DNA of 64,000 bases, from NCBI RefSeq assembly GCF_021991875.1, contig NZ_JAHLKR010000016.1, positions 186,001 to 250,000 on the forward strand, in the 5' to 3' direction. A program made the position numbers and the translations under genes. Shown here piece after piece: positions 1 through 7,846 of the stretch; positions within the stretch are counted from its first letter, which is position 1; every line of letters starts with the position of its first letter. A model generated the notes under the pieces. That model saw only the letters and a list, made by a program, of their open reading frames with translations. It made no database searches and was not told where the DNA came from. The DNA comes from Mycetohabitans sp. B8 (GTDB lineage: Bacteria > Pseudomonadota > Gammaproteobacteria > Burkholderiales > Burkholderiaceae).

Positions 1-308
1 CGATAAGCGGTGGTTTGATTCATGTTCGTCGTGGGTTCAGCGACTCGACAGGCGATGATCTCCAGCACTTCTAGTGGCAGCTTCGTCAGCGTCCGCGTGC
101 GCACTGGCTGTCTGATCGCGCGATTGCGCGTCGGCGGGACCTCCGAGGCTGCACTGCGCGGCAGTGACGCCGATACGTCCAATCGATAGTCGCATGACTT
201 TGCCGGCATCTGAGGGGTTTCAACCCATGCAGTCTCAGTGTCCGGGGCCTCAGAGGCGCCACATGCGCCTGTCATGCAAGGTAAGTAAGTGAGCAAATTG
301 ATTGACAT
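1..308 (-). CDS. F-box-like protein, N-terminal part (runs off left edge)
   Basis: An open minus-strand frame starts at ATG 308 (a second in-frame ATG lies at 275) and has no stop before the window edge, giving about 102 residues. The first 70 or so residues are low-complexity and rich in Ser, Pro, Thr and Arg. They are followed by LPLEVLEIIACRV, which fits the first helix of an F-box (LPxEvxxxI). The same layout, a disordered N-terminus and then an F-box, is seen in the next gene upstream (616-2265), which has LPNEIHMIVAKMI. The two genes are tandem and in the same orientation, so duplication is likely. No clear ribosome binding site or perfect hrpII box was seen. By analogy it may be a secreted, host-directed protein. 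The frame is clear, but the function is inferred from a single motif. Confidence 0.5.
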   Translation of the reverse strand, partial: MSINLLTYLPCMTGACGASEAPDTETAWVETPQMPAKSCDYRLDVSASLPRSAASEVPPTRNRAIRQPVRTRTLTKLPLEVLEIIACRVAEPTTNMNQTTAY

Positions 309-615
309 CGCGTATTTTCGTTTCAAGCCGTTGAACCCAGGGGCTGGTGGGCACGCGCTGCGTTGATCATGCCGCCCAATGCGAGGGGCTGTATCGCATT
401 GGCCAATGTTCCCCAATCGTGGCGGGTTGCCATGTGCTGCACAGCATAGTCATTACGCCAGCGCCGGCGCTGGTAAGGTAGACGTAATCGACAGGGAAAC
501 GAAATTTACCCGTGCTCGACGCAGCCTACGTTGTGCTGGTGTCGTGCGAAGGGGGGGCAGCGGATATCGCGGCCTGATGGATCAGTGCGCTACCGATCGT
601 TCCTGCTCCGTGATG
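309..615. other. Intergenic region between the two tandem F-box-like genes
   Basis: About 300 bases with no convincing gene. The plus-strand frames that cross it are antisense extensions over the neighbouring F-box gene and have no recognisable domain. On the minus strand there is an imperfect hrpII-like pattern (TGCG-N16-TTCG, 500-523), but no -10 at the expected distance. The promoter of the left-edge gene is therefore unresolved. Confidence 0.4.
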
Positions 616-2265
616 TTATGCGGATCGAAATGCAATGCGTGCCAGATGAGACTGGGCTGGGTCCTCACACCGCTTGCGCCATTCGTCTATCCAAGGTTGC
701 GCAAAGGGCGAAAAGTTGGCGGAGCTGTCTCGGAGTCGAAAGGGGGCTTCAAGCGCCGCCAGCGCGTCGCGACTATTGTGGGGTGTGGCGCAATTGAGCA
801 TACGGGTCAGCATGTCGAAAATTTCGCGCTTTTTGTCATCTGGAGAACGGTGTATCTGTGTAATGAGGCAGGAAAGGAGTTCGACTCGCGACTGCAATTG
901 CGATCGGCTCAGTACCTGACTGTGTGTCGGAAACTCGCTGACTTTACGAAGTAGCCATTCGTACATTGGCTGTTGCTCTGCCTGAGGAATGGCACTGAGC
1001 CGACTCGCAACGGCGGCTAATACTGTGTTTGCGTTTCGGTCTCTAGACGGCTCCAGCGATTGGTCTGTAAGGCTGCGAACCGCTGCGCACGCCGCGCCAG
1101 CATGTTCGTCTGGAAGATGGACTGCGGCATCCAGCAAAGGCTCGATCATGCCTGTGACGCGGTGTTGCGTTGCTACTTGCAGCAGCGTATGCCAGCGTGC
1201 AGGCCTGTCGTTATTGGAAAGAAGAGGAAGGTGAGCCACGAGCGTTGGCGCTGATGCACCGCCATGCTGCTGTACAACGGACAGCAAGCCATCGAATTTC
1301 GCAGCACGCTCTTCTGCTGGAAGTTGTGAAAGTAGTGGCGCAAGTGTTTCCACTAGCTTCGGACTGATGGCGCGTGCTGTGCTCACCAGTGCATCAAAAC
1401 GGGACGCCAAATCTTGCGCAGGCAGCGTGGGCAGCATGGCCGCTAACATAGCCTCAGTCGCTCTCTTCGTGGCGATTTTCTCGGCGACACTATTCGAGTG
1501 CGGCGGAAGCTGTGGCGCGGCGTCGACCAGTTGGAGCAGCAATGTGTGCAGGTCGGCACGAGTGTTCCCGTCGGACCGCCAGTCGTCGATGATGCTCCGT
1601 CTCGCCTTAATGACGCGCGGTATTTCGTTAAACAGCGCAATATACTGTGCGTGGCACTCGTGGCGATCGGAGCGCTTGAGTTCGGCGGCGACGTATTGTG
1701 CCGCACGATACGCGTCGTATGTCGGCAGGCAGTGCATCTGAGCGATGACATAGGCTTCCACCGAAGGGCGTCGTGGTTGCAATGCCATCGCGCTCGCAAA
1801 GAGTTCCATGAACTTGTCAGCTCGCTCCGGTTCGTTGAGCCGCTTTAGGTCACTGGCCTGCTGCGCGAGTTTTGCGCCCTCAAATTCAGGCCTGAGCCAT
1901 TCGGATGAACCGGGTATCACCAACGAAAACTGTTGCAGATTATTGACGTAGGATCTGCATGGATCCGTCCAATTCGGTTCAGTGATCATCTTCGCGACGA
2001 TCATATGAATTTCGTTAGGCAATCTCAGCAAGTGCGGCAGCGCAGTTGTAACGTCCGTTTTAGGTGGACTCGTGCGAGAAGCGCGCGACGCGTTGCTTTT
2101 GTGCCATGGCGCTCGCCCGAGCGCCTTGAACTTTGTCAATGTGTTGGCTCGATCCGATGTGGAACCGGCCGAGCGTGATGGGCGTTGCGGTTCGCGATCC
2201 ATGGCGTCGGGTTTGACGCAAGCCACCAAGTAACGAGAACAGTTTTTAAACCATGCGTTTGGCAC
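616..2265 (-). CDS. F-box-like protein with alpha-helical repeats, candidate type III effector
   Basis: A 549-residue protein. Residues 1-75 are basic and rich in Ser, Thr, Arg and Pro. Residues 80-93 read RLPNEIHMIVAKMI, matching the F-box core helix, and the C-terminal half (about 250-500) has helical units of roughly 35-42 residues with recurring LP..LP spacing, for example LLSQLPAEERAAKFDGLLSV. F-box proteins dock substrates onto Skp1-Cul1 ubiquitin ligases, which bacteria lack, so such proteins are usually delivered into eukaryotic cells. The GTG start at 2265 is chosen because a G6 run lies 4 nt upstream and the promoter (-10 at 2297-2302) leaves a leader of about 25 nt. ATG 2202 is an alternative. 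A TTCG-N16-TTCG box precedes the gene, as in HrpB-regulated effector genes of Ralstonia. The coding call is strong, the F-box call moderate and the secretion inferred. Confidence 0.65.
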   Translation of the reverse strand: MPNAWFKNCSRYLVACVKPDAMDREPQRPSRSAGSTSDRANTLTKFKALGRAPWHKSNASRASRTSPPKTDVTTALPHLLRLPNEIHMIVAKMITEPNWTDPCRSYVNNLQQFSLVIPGSSEWLRPEFEGAKLAQQASDLKRLNEPERADKFMELFASAMALQPRRPSVEAYVIAQMHCLPTYDAYRAAQYVAAELKRSDRHECHAQYIALFNEIPRVIKARRSIIDDWRSDGNTRADLHTLLLQLVDAAPQLPPHSNSVAEKIATKRATEAMLAAMLPTLPAQDLASRFDALVSTARAISPKLVETLAPLLSQLPAEERAAKFDGLLSVVQQHGGASAPTLVAHLPLLSNNDRPARWHTLLQVATQHRVTGMIEPLLDAAVHLPDEHAGAACAAVRSLTDQSLEPSRDRNANTVLAAVASRLSAIPQAEQQPMYEWLLRKVSEFPTHSQVLSRSQLQSRVELLSCLITQIHRSPDDKKREIFDMLTRMLNCATPHNSRDALAALEAPFRLRDSSANFSPFAQPWIDEWRKRCEDPAQSHLARIAFRSA

Positions 2266-2296
2266 GTTGCCCCCCGTAGATCGATTTTGGACGCAG

Positions 2297-2358
2297 ATGT
2301 TAAATCGTCACCATTAATTTGTAGTTCAAATTATCGAATTGGGCATTTGAATTACGAA
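2297..2358 (-). promoter_or_regulatory. hrpII/PIP-type box plus -10 element
   Basis: On the minus strand TTCG (2358-2355), exactly 16 nt, then TTCG (2338-2335). The sequence TAACAT (2302-2297), matching YANNNT, starts 32 nt after the second TTCG. This is the layout known for HrpB/HrpX-activated type III secretion genes in Ralstonia and Xanthomonas. Predicted transcription would start near 2290, about 25 nt before the GTG of the F-box gene. Confidence 0.7.
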
Positions 2359-2550
2359 CGGCTCCTATACGGCTAGTAGGTGACCGACACGAATATGAGG
2401 GAAACCGACACTTGCCGCGGGCTGCGCCTAACAAGCGTGTTTGCCGGAACCGCGACTCGGCATGATCAGCGGATGAAGTGGCCGATGTGCTGGAACGGGG
2501 ACGCGGCGGGCGGTCTGCAGGCAGGCCGCTCGCCGCGCCGAACCTGGCGT

Positions 2551-4110
2551 TCAATGTGCGGCTGATGCTGCGGCCCCTGCATCGCTGCCGCTGCCGCGTT
2601 CAGGCTTGGTGATCCAGATTAACGCAATCAGCGCGATGAAAATCGCAGCGGAGAGGTAGAACAGGTCGTTGACTCCCAATTGCGCGGCCTGTTGTGTCAT
2701 TAGATTGTTGACCATCCCATATGACTGCGCTTCACTCATGCCGAGTGCGTGCATCTGGGCGACCGATTGCCCAAATACCGGGTTGAATTGACCGATTTGC
2801 TCGGCTAATTGCGCATGATGCAGGATCGTGCGATGGTCCCATGCGGTCTGGAAGATGGACGTGCCAATGCCGCCGCACATAATCCGCACGAAGTTTGATA
2901 GCCCCGAGGCCGCAGCGATCCGATGCGGCGGCAAGCCGGACAGCGTGATCGACACCAGCGGGATGAAGAACCCGGCCATGCCGATACCCTGGATAAACGT
3001 GGGCACCATCAGCGCAAACGTATCGACGCCAGTCGTGTACCGTGAACGCAGGTAGAAACACAATGCGAACACGGTGAACGCTGCGGTTGCGATGTAGCGC
3101 GGATCGGTCTTCGGCATGTATTTGCCGGTTAGCGGCGACAACAGAATGGCGAAGATGCCGACCGGCGCCATGACCAGTCCCGCCTGCGTGGCGGTATAGC
3201 CGATGTGCGTCTGCAGCCACAAGGGCAGCAGCACTAGATTACCGAAGTACAATCCGTAGCCGATTGACAGCGCCACCGTGCCGCCGGTGAAATTGCGCCG
3301 CTGAAACAACGACAGATCGACGACCGGATGCTTGTCGGTCAGCTCCCATACGACAAAGAACGCGAAGGTGATGATCGCGATCAGTGCCAGCACGATGATC
3401 GTTGCCGAGTTGAACCAATCGAGGTCCTTGCCCTTGTCGAGCATAATCTGTAGCGAGCCAACCCATAGCACGAGTAGCATCAGTCCAACGCCGTCGATCG
3501 GCGCGCGTTTGATCTCGGAGTCGCGCTTGCGGAAGATCACCCACGTCGCGATCGCAGCGACGATCCCGACCGGGATGTTCACGTAGAAGATCCACGGCCA
3601 CGAATAGTTATCGGAGATCCACCCGCCCAGGATCGGGCCGAGCACGGGCGCGACGAGCGTGGTCATGCCCCATAGCGCGAGCGCCATCGCGGACTTGGAA
3701 CGCGGGTAGCTCGCCAGCAGCAGCGTTTGCGACAGCGGGATCATGGGGCCGGCCACCGCGCCCTGGAGCACGCGCGACGCCAGTAGGAACGGCAGCGATG
3801 GTGCCAGCCCGCACAACCACGACGAAATCACGAATAGCACGATCGACGTGAGAAACAGCCGGACCTGGCCGATCCGCTCGGTCAGCCAACCGGTCAGCGG
3901 CACGGAGATCGCGTTGGCGACGGCAAATGAGGTGATGACCCACGTGCCCTGATCCGACGACACGCCAAGGTCACCCGAGATAGTCGGGATCGCGACATTG
4001 GCGATCGATGTGTCCAATACGTTCATGAACACGGCGAGCGAGACCGCGATGGTCCCGACCACCAGTTGCATGCCCGACAGCGGCGGGTGAGACGCTTGTG
4101 CGTGGCTCAT
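2551..4110 (-). CDS. emrB: DHA2-family MFS multidrug exporter, EmrB-like
   Basis: A 519-residue inner-membrane drug:proton antiporter of the 14-TM DHA2 group. Visible signatures are the antiporter motif C region (APVLGPILGGWI, about residue 155), a motif A-like GWLTERIGQVR, and regularly spaced hydrophobic helices up to about residue 500. The C-terminus is Gly/Ala-rich. It starts 9 nt after the emrA stop and is the last gene of the marR-oprM-emrA-emrB operon. It should form a tripartite pump with EmrA and the outer-membrane lipoprotein encoded upstream. Substrate is not predictable; hydrophobic drugs, uncouplers and aromatic acids are typical of the family. Confidence 0.93.
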   Translation of the reverse strand: MSHAQASHPPLSGMQLVVGTIAVSLAVFMNVLDTSIANVAIPTISGDLGVSSDQGTWVITSFAVANAISVPLTGWLTERIGQVRLFLTSIVLFVISSWLCGLAPSLPFLLASRVLQGAVAGPMIPLSQTLLLASYPRSKSAMALALWGMTTLVAPVLGPILGGWISDNYSWPWIFYVNIPVGIVAAIATWVIFRKRDSEIKRAPIDGVGLMLLVLWVGSLQIMLDKGKDLDWFNSATIIVLALIAIITFAFFVVWELTDKHPVVDLSLFQRRNFTGGTVALSIGYGLYFGNLVLLPLWLQTHIGYTATQAGLVMAPVGIFAILLSPLTGKYMPKTDPRYIATAAFTVFALCFYLRSRYTTGVDTFALMVPTFIQGIGMAGFFIPLVSITLSGLPPHRIAAASGLSNFVRIMCGGIGTSIFQTAWDHRTILHHAQLAEQIGQFNPVFGQSVAQMHALGMSEAQSYGMVNNLMTQQAAQLGVNDLFYLSAAIFIALIALIWITKPERGSGSDAGAAASAAH

Positions 4111-4119
4111 GGCGTGGCC

Positions 4120-5358
4120 CTATCGTGCGGCGTGCTGGGCTGTGGCCGGGGCCGGCTTGGCCGTGTCCGCCGCGGCGGTGGTGGTGCCGCCGCTGCCGTC
4201 GTTCTGGCTGATGATGCGTTTGATTTCAGCGTCGGCCTGCTTGCCGTACTCGTCGAACACGTCGGTCTGGTACACCGTGGTCGGCGCGTTGCCGAGCTCG
4301 CCGCCTTGTTCGTCTTTGATCGACACGTTGGCGGTCATTGACAGGCCGATGCGCAGCGGGTGCTGGCTCAACTCCTCGGGATCGAGCTGCACGCGCACCG
4401 GTAAGCGCTGGACGACCTTGATCCAGTTGCCCGTGGCGTTTTGCGCGGGCAACAGCGAAAAGGCCGATCCGGTGCCGGCCGAAAAGCCCTGGATCTTGCC
4501 GTGGTACACGACCGATGAGCCGTAGACGTCGGAGACGACCTCGACTGGTTGGCCAATGCGCATGTGCTTGAGCTGAACTTCCTTGAAGTTCGCGTCGACC
4601 CAGACCTCGTTCAGCGGCACGATCGCCATCAGCGGCGTGCCGGGCGAGACGCGCTGGCCCACCTGTACGCTGCGCTTGGCGACATAACCGGTCACCGGCG
4701 CAGGCAGTGTGTTGCGCGCGTAGTTCAGGTAGGCGTCCCTGACCTTGGCCGCGGCCGCCAGTACGTTCGGATGCTGTGCGATCGCGACGTTGGCAGTCAA
4801 CGCGCGGTTGGACGCCAGTTGTTGCCGCGCGACGTCCAGGGCGGCCTGCGCGGCCTTGACTGCGTCACGCGCATGTGAGATTTCCTCCTGCGATACCGCG
4901 CCGGTTTGGGCGACCGTCAGACGGCGGCGCAGGTCGTCCTGCGCGCGCGACAGGTCGGATTGGCGCTGCGCGACTGCAGCCTGGTATTGGTTATTGTTCA
5001 CGTACAGCGTACGGACCTGGCGCACGGTCTGCGCCAGGTCCGCTTCGGCCTGCTGTAGCGCGACGCGTGAATCTGCCGGATCAAGCAGTACCAGCGGCTG
5101 GCCCTTGTGCACGACCTGGGTGTCGTCCGCCTTCACCGCGATGACGGTGCCGGTGACCTGCGGCGTGATCTGCACGACATTGCCGTTGACGTATGCGTCG
5201 TCGGTTTCTTCGTGAAATCGCGCGATCAGTAGGTAGTACGCGCCATAGGCGATCGCGGCAAGTACGATCACGATCGTTACCAGCGCCATCAGGCGCCGGC
5301 GTTTACCGTTGCTTGCGTTTGCGTCGGGCGTGGCGCCTTGTTGTTGGGGGCTGCTCAT
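4120..5358 (-). CDS. emrA: Membrane fusion protein of MFS efflux pump, EmrA-like
   Basis: A 412-residue periplasmic adaptor (HlyD family). It has a short cytoplasmic basic N-terminus, a signal anchor at about residues 23-45, a biotinyl-lipoyl-like half motif (VQITPQVTGTVIAV), a long coiled-coil hairpin (about 95-205), the second lipoyl half (LPAPVTGYVAKRSVQVGQ) and a beta-barrel domain. ATG 5358 is chosen over the TTG just before it because GGAG lies about 8 nt upstream. It links EmrB to the outer-membrane channel. The gene is 67 nt from the upstream oprM-like gene and 9 nt from emrB. Confidence 0.93.
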   Translation of the reverse strand: MSSPQQQGATPDANASNGKRRRLMALVTIVIVLAAIAYGAYYLLIARFHEETDDAYVNGNVVQITPQVTGTVIAVKADDTQVVHKGQPLVLLDPADSRVALQQAEADLAQTVRQVRTLYVNNNQYQAAVAQRQSDLSRAQDDLRRRLTVAQTGAVSQEEISHARDAVKAAQAALDVARQQLASNRALTANVAIAQHPNVLAAAAKVRDAYLNYARNTLPAPVTGYVAKRSVQVGQRVSPGTPLMAIVPLNEVWVDANFKEVQLKHMRIGQPVEVVSDVYGSSVVYHGKIQGFSAGTGSAFSLLPAQNATGNWIKVVQRLPVRVQLDPEELSQHPLRIGLSMTANVSIKDEQGGELGNAPTTVYQTDVFDEYGKQADAEIKRIISQNDGSGGTTTAAADTAKPAPATAQHAAR

Positions 5359-5425
5359 CAATCGCTCCGTGTCTTCAAGTCTGATTCATTGCATGGCCGG
5401 GCGGCCGGACGTGCGGGTTGGCTCA

Positions 5426-6904
5426 TCATTGGGCCGGTTCGGCTGCGCCGAGCACGGTGCCGTTGGCGTCGAAACCGCCGCCTAGCGCCTTGATCAGGGC
5501 CAGTTGCAGGTCGCGTCGACGCATTGTCAAATTGACTAGGGTCTGCTGCTGCGCTAACTGCAGGCTGTCGGCGGAGAGCACCTGCAACTGTGGCACCAGA
5601 CCGGCCTTGTAGCGGATCACCGCTAACTCGTATGCGCGTTTGCTCGCGTCGTACGCGGCTTGCGTGTCGACGAGTTGCTGGTCGACTGAGCGGATCGCGG
5701 CTACCTGGGTGGCGACATCGTTCAGTGCACCGATCAGCGTCTGGTTGTAGTTCGCCACCGCGCTGTCGTAGTCGGCAAGCTTGCCTTTCAGGTTCGCGCG
5801 CAGCGTGCCGCCGTCGAAGATGGGCAAGTGGAGCGCCGGTCCGGCCTGGATCTGGCGGCTGCCCGACTGCAGGAACCGGCCCCAGCCGAAAGCATCGAAA
5901 CCGAACCCGGCGCTCAGGTTAATGTCCGGGAAAAACTCGGCCTTGGCCACTTTAATGTCGTGCGTGGCGGCCTCCACCTGCCAACGTGCGGCGACGATGT
6001 CGGGGCGGCGCGACAGCAGGTCCGCCGGCAGGTTCGCCGGCAGCGCAACGCTGCCACCCCCGCCCAACCGCGGCGTCGCGATACGCAGCCCGCGGTCCGG
6101 ACCTTTGCCGAGCAGTGCGCCAAGTTGGTATCGCGTCGTGGTGATCTGTCCGTCCAGGTCAGTCAGCGCGGTCTGACTTGTCGCAATGTTGCCCTCAGCG
6201 GTGCGGTGCTCAACCTCGGTATCCAAGCCTGCGGCCAGGCGCCCTCGCGTAATGGCGCCTACATCGGTGCGGTTCGAGATCTCGCGCTGCGCGACCTCAC
6301 GCAGCGCGTACAGTTGCGCGAGCTGGTTGTAGGCGCGTGCCACCGACGTCGCCAGCGTCAGCCGCGCCTGCTGTGCGTCAGCCGCGGCGACTTTCTCCTG
6401 GGAGATCGCCGAGCGCAGCGCTTCCCGATTTTTGCCCCACAGGTCCAGTTCGTACGTTGCGCTTGCCAGCACAGTGTTCTCGCTGTACCACGCGCCGCCA
6501 TAGGGTGGCGGGAAGAGCGCATTGCCCGAGTAAAGTTCGCGCGTCCAAGCGTATTTCGCGTCTGCCTTGGGCAGCGTGCTGGCGTTGGCGCCCTGCACAT
6601 ACGACGCGGCCTTGGCCAGCCGCGCCTGCGCCTGGGCAATGGTCGGACTGTCGGCTAGCGCCTCGTCGATCAGTTGCGGCAATTGTGGATCGCCAAACTG
6701 AGCAGCCCAATCCAGCGCGGGCCAGCTACCGCCTTCAGTGGGCAGGCTTTGCACGCTGTCGAAGCTGTCGGCCCGCGCTGGCTGCTTGTCACTGCGCAGC
6801 CCGACATAATTGGCGCAGCCGCTGAGCACCAGGGCGGCCGCCACCAGCGCGGCGGCGCACCGGGCCAGCCTCGCTGGCGGGGCGGAGGATGAAACGACTT
6901 TCAT
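5426..6904 (-). CDS. Efflux outer-membrane lipoprotein, OprM/NodT family
   Basis: A 492-residue outer-membrane factor. Its type II signal peptide ends in LVLSGC (lipobox Cys about residue 28), followed by the two repeated TolC-like coiled-coil/barrel halves typical of NodT, including LPADLLSRRPDIVAARWQ. An earlier in-frame ATG exists at 6928, but GAAGGA lies about 7 nt before ATG 6904 and the protein then begins directly with a lipoprotein signal, so 6904 is preferred. It forms the exit duct of the EmrAB pump encoded downstream. The upstream gap to marR holds repeats that may be operators. Confidence 0.92.
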   Translation of the reverse strand: MKVVSSSAPPARLARCAAALVAAALVLSGCANYVGLRSDKQPARADSFDSVQSLPTEGGSWPALDWAAQFGDPQLPQLIDEALADSPTIAQAQARLAKAASYVQGANASTLPKADAKYAWTRELYSGNALFPPPYGGAWYSENTVLASATYELDLWGKNREALRSAISQEKVAAADAQQARLTLATSVARAYNQLAQLYALREVAQREISNRTDVGAITRGRLAAGLDTEVEHRTAEGNIATSQTALTDLDGQITTTRYQLGALLGKGPDRGLRIATPRLGGGGSVALPANLPADLLSRRPDIVAARWQVEAATHDIKVAKAEFFPDINLSAGFGFDAFGWGRFLQSGSRQIQAGPALHLPIFDGGTLRANLKGKLADYDSAVANYNQTLIGALNDVATQVAAIRSVDQQLVDTQAAYDASKRAYELAVIRYKAGLVPQLQVLSADSLQLAQQQTLVNLTMRRRDLQLALIKALGGGFDANGTVLGAAEPAQ

Positions 6905-6959
6905 TAATCGGTCCTTCGGATAAGCCATATATTGGACATTGCAACCAATTTCTTACTAC

Positions 6960-6980
6960 TAGCTAACAAAAAGTTAACTA
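6960..6980. promoter_or_regulatory. Inverted repeat upstream of the efflux genes
   Basis: TAGCTAAC, five A residues, then GTTAACTA: 8-bp arms with one mismatch, about 56 bp before the start of the outer-membrane lipoprotein gene and after the marR stop. The size and place fit a MarR-type operator, possibly giving the pump genes a promoter of their own. The role is inferred. Confidence 0.4.
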
Positions 6981-6999
6981 AAAAGCTTGTCGATGCAAT

Positions 7000-7027
7000 T
7001 GATTGTACGTTGCTGATTGCACGTTGC
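7000..7027. repeat. Tandem 14-bp direct repeat between marR and the pump genes
   Basis: TGATTGTACGTTGC at 7000-7013 is followed immediately by TGATTGCACGTTGC at 7014-7027, with one mismatch. It lies 62 bp beyond the marR stop codon and close to the inverted repeat at 6960-6980. It may bind a regulator, or be a slippage duplication with no role. Confidence 0.6.
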
Positions 7028-7089
7028 ATGATCGGTTTCATCGGCGCGATCCGGCTGCCGACGACTCGGGCAGCGCAGTCGCCTGGCGT

Positions 7090-7566
7090 TTAGTTGGGCG
7101 TGTCGTCGCAGTTAATCAGGATGCGGCGCAGCATGCTTTTGAGAAAACCGACTTCGTCGGGGGTGAAGCCGGTCAGCAGCTTGTCCAGTACCCGGTTGTA
7201 GATCGCCGGCATCCGCGCGGCCAGCGCGGTCCCTTCGTCCGTCAGCCTGAGCCGCACGACACGACGGTCTTCCTCGCTGCGCACCCGGCACAGCAGGCCG
7301 CGTTTCTCGAGCCGGTCGATGAGCCGCGTCACCGCGCTCGCGTCGATGCCATATTCGCGTGCGAGTTCGGCCGCGGCAAGGCACCGGCCACTGCCGAGCA
7401 TGAATAGGATGCTCGCCTGCGTGCTGGTGATGCCCAATTCGGCCATCGTTTGCTGCGACACCATGTTCCAGATGTTCGAGCGGACCCGCGCGAGCAGATA
7501 GCCGATGCTCTCGCCGAATGGGTAATTTGCGATTTCGGGCGGCAATCCGGCGTTTGGACTCGACAT
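7090..7566 (-). CDS. MarR-family transcriptional regulator of the efflux operon
   Basis: A 158-residue winged-helix repressor. The recognition-helix region (AREYGIDASAVTRLIDRLEKRGLL) and the wing (RSEEDRRVVRLRLTDEG) are the standard MarR signature. An upstream in-frame ATG at 7599 would give 169 residues. The TATAAT at 7607-7602 would start transcription near 7595, inside that extension, so ATG 7566 is preferred. It is the first gene of the efflux operon and probably represses it, with release by an aromatic ligand. A short palindrome in its leader could mediate autorepression. Confidence 0.88.
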   Translation of the reverse strand: MSSPNAGLPPEIANYPFGESIGYLLARVRSNIWNMVSQQTMAELGITSTQASILFMLGSGRCLAAAELAREYGIDASAVTRLIDRLEKRGLLCRVRSEEDRRVVRLRLTDEGTALAARMPAIYNRVLDKLLTGFTPDEVGFLKSMLRRILINCDDTPN

Positions 7567-7567
7567 A

Positions 7568-7630
7568 ACAAGTTGTATCTGCAATAGTTGACTCGACATG
7601 CATTATAGGTGCCACCGTGTCACGTCGCAA
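7568..7630 (-). promoter_or_regulatory. marR promoter with candidate operator
   Basis: On the minus strand TTGCGA (7630-7625), a 17-nt spacer and a perfect TATAAT (7607-7602). A 9-bp palindrome ACAAGTTGT (7568-7576) lies just inside the transcribed leader, next to the ATG at 7566, where a bound MarR dimer would block transcription. Confidence 0.6.
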
Positions 7631-7846
7631 CGGGGTTGTCCGCAAACTGCTTAAAATCGTAGGGTGGCAGGCAGTGAGCGCCGCGTGCGCATGTCGCAAA
7701 CGCCGCGGCGTGATAGAATTCTAGGTTTCCAATTTGGCGCCCGTGCCTGCGTCGCCCGCTGCTGCGGTGCGCGTTCCGGGCTGCGTGCAGCCGCTTTGCC
7801 TTGCGTCGGCCCGCTTCGCCACGCACCGCGTTCGAACGACTCCTCT

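Noticed and set aside
500-523. hrpII-like pattern (TGCG-N16-TTCG, minus strand) upstream of the left-edge F-box gene
   Set aside because: One mismatch in the core and no YANNNT at 30-32 nt; the nearest candidate is only 19 nt away.
379-954. Plus-strand frame of 191 codons
   Set aside because: Antisense to the F-box gene for most of its length, with no domain or ribosome binding site.
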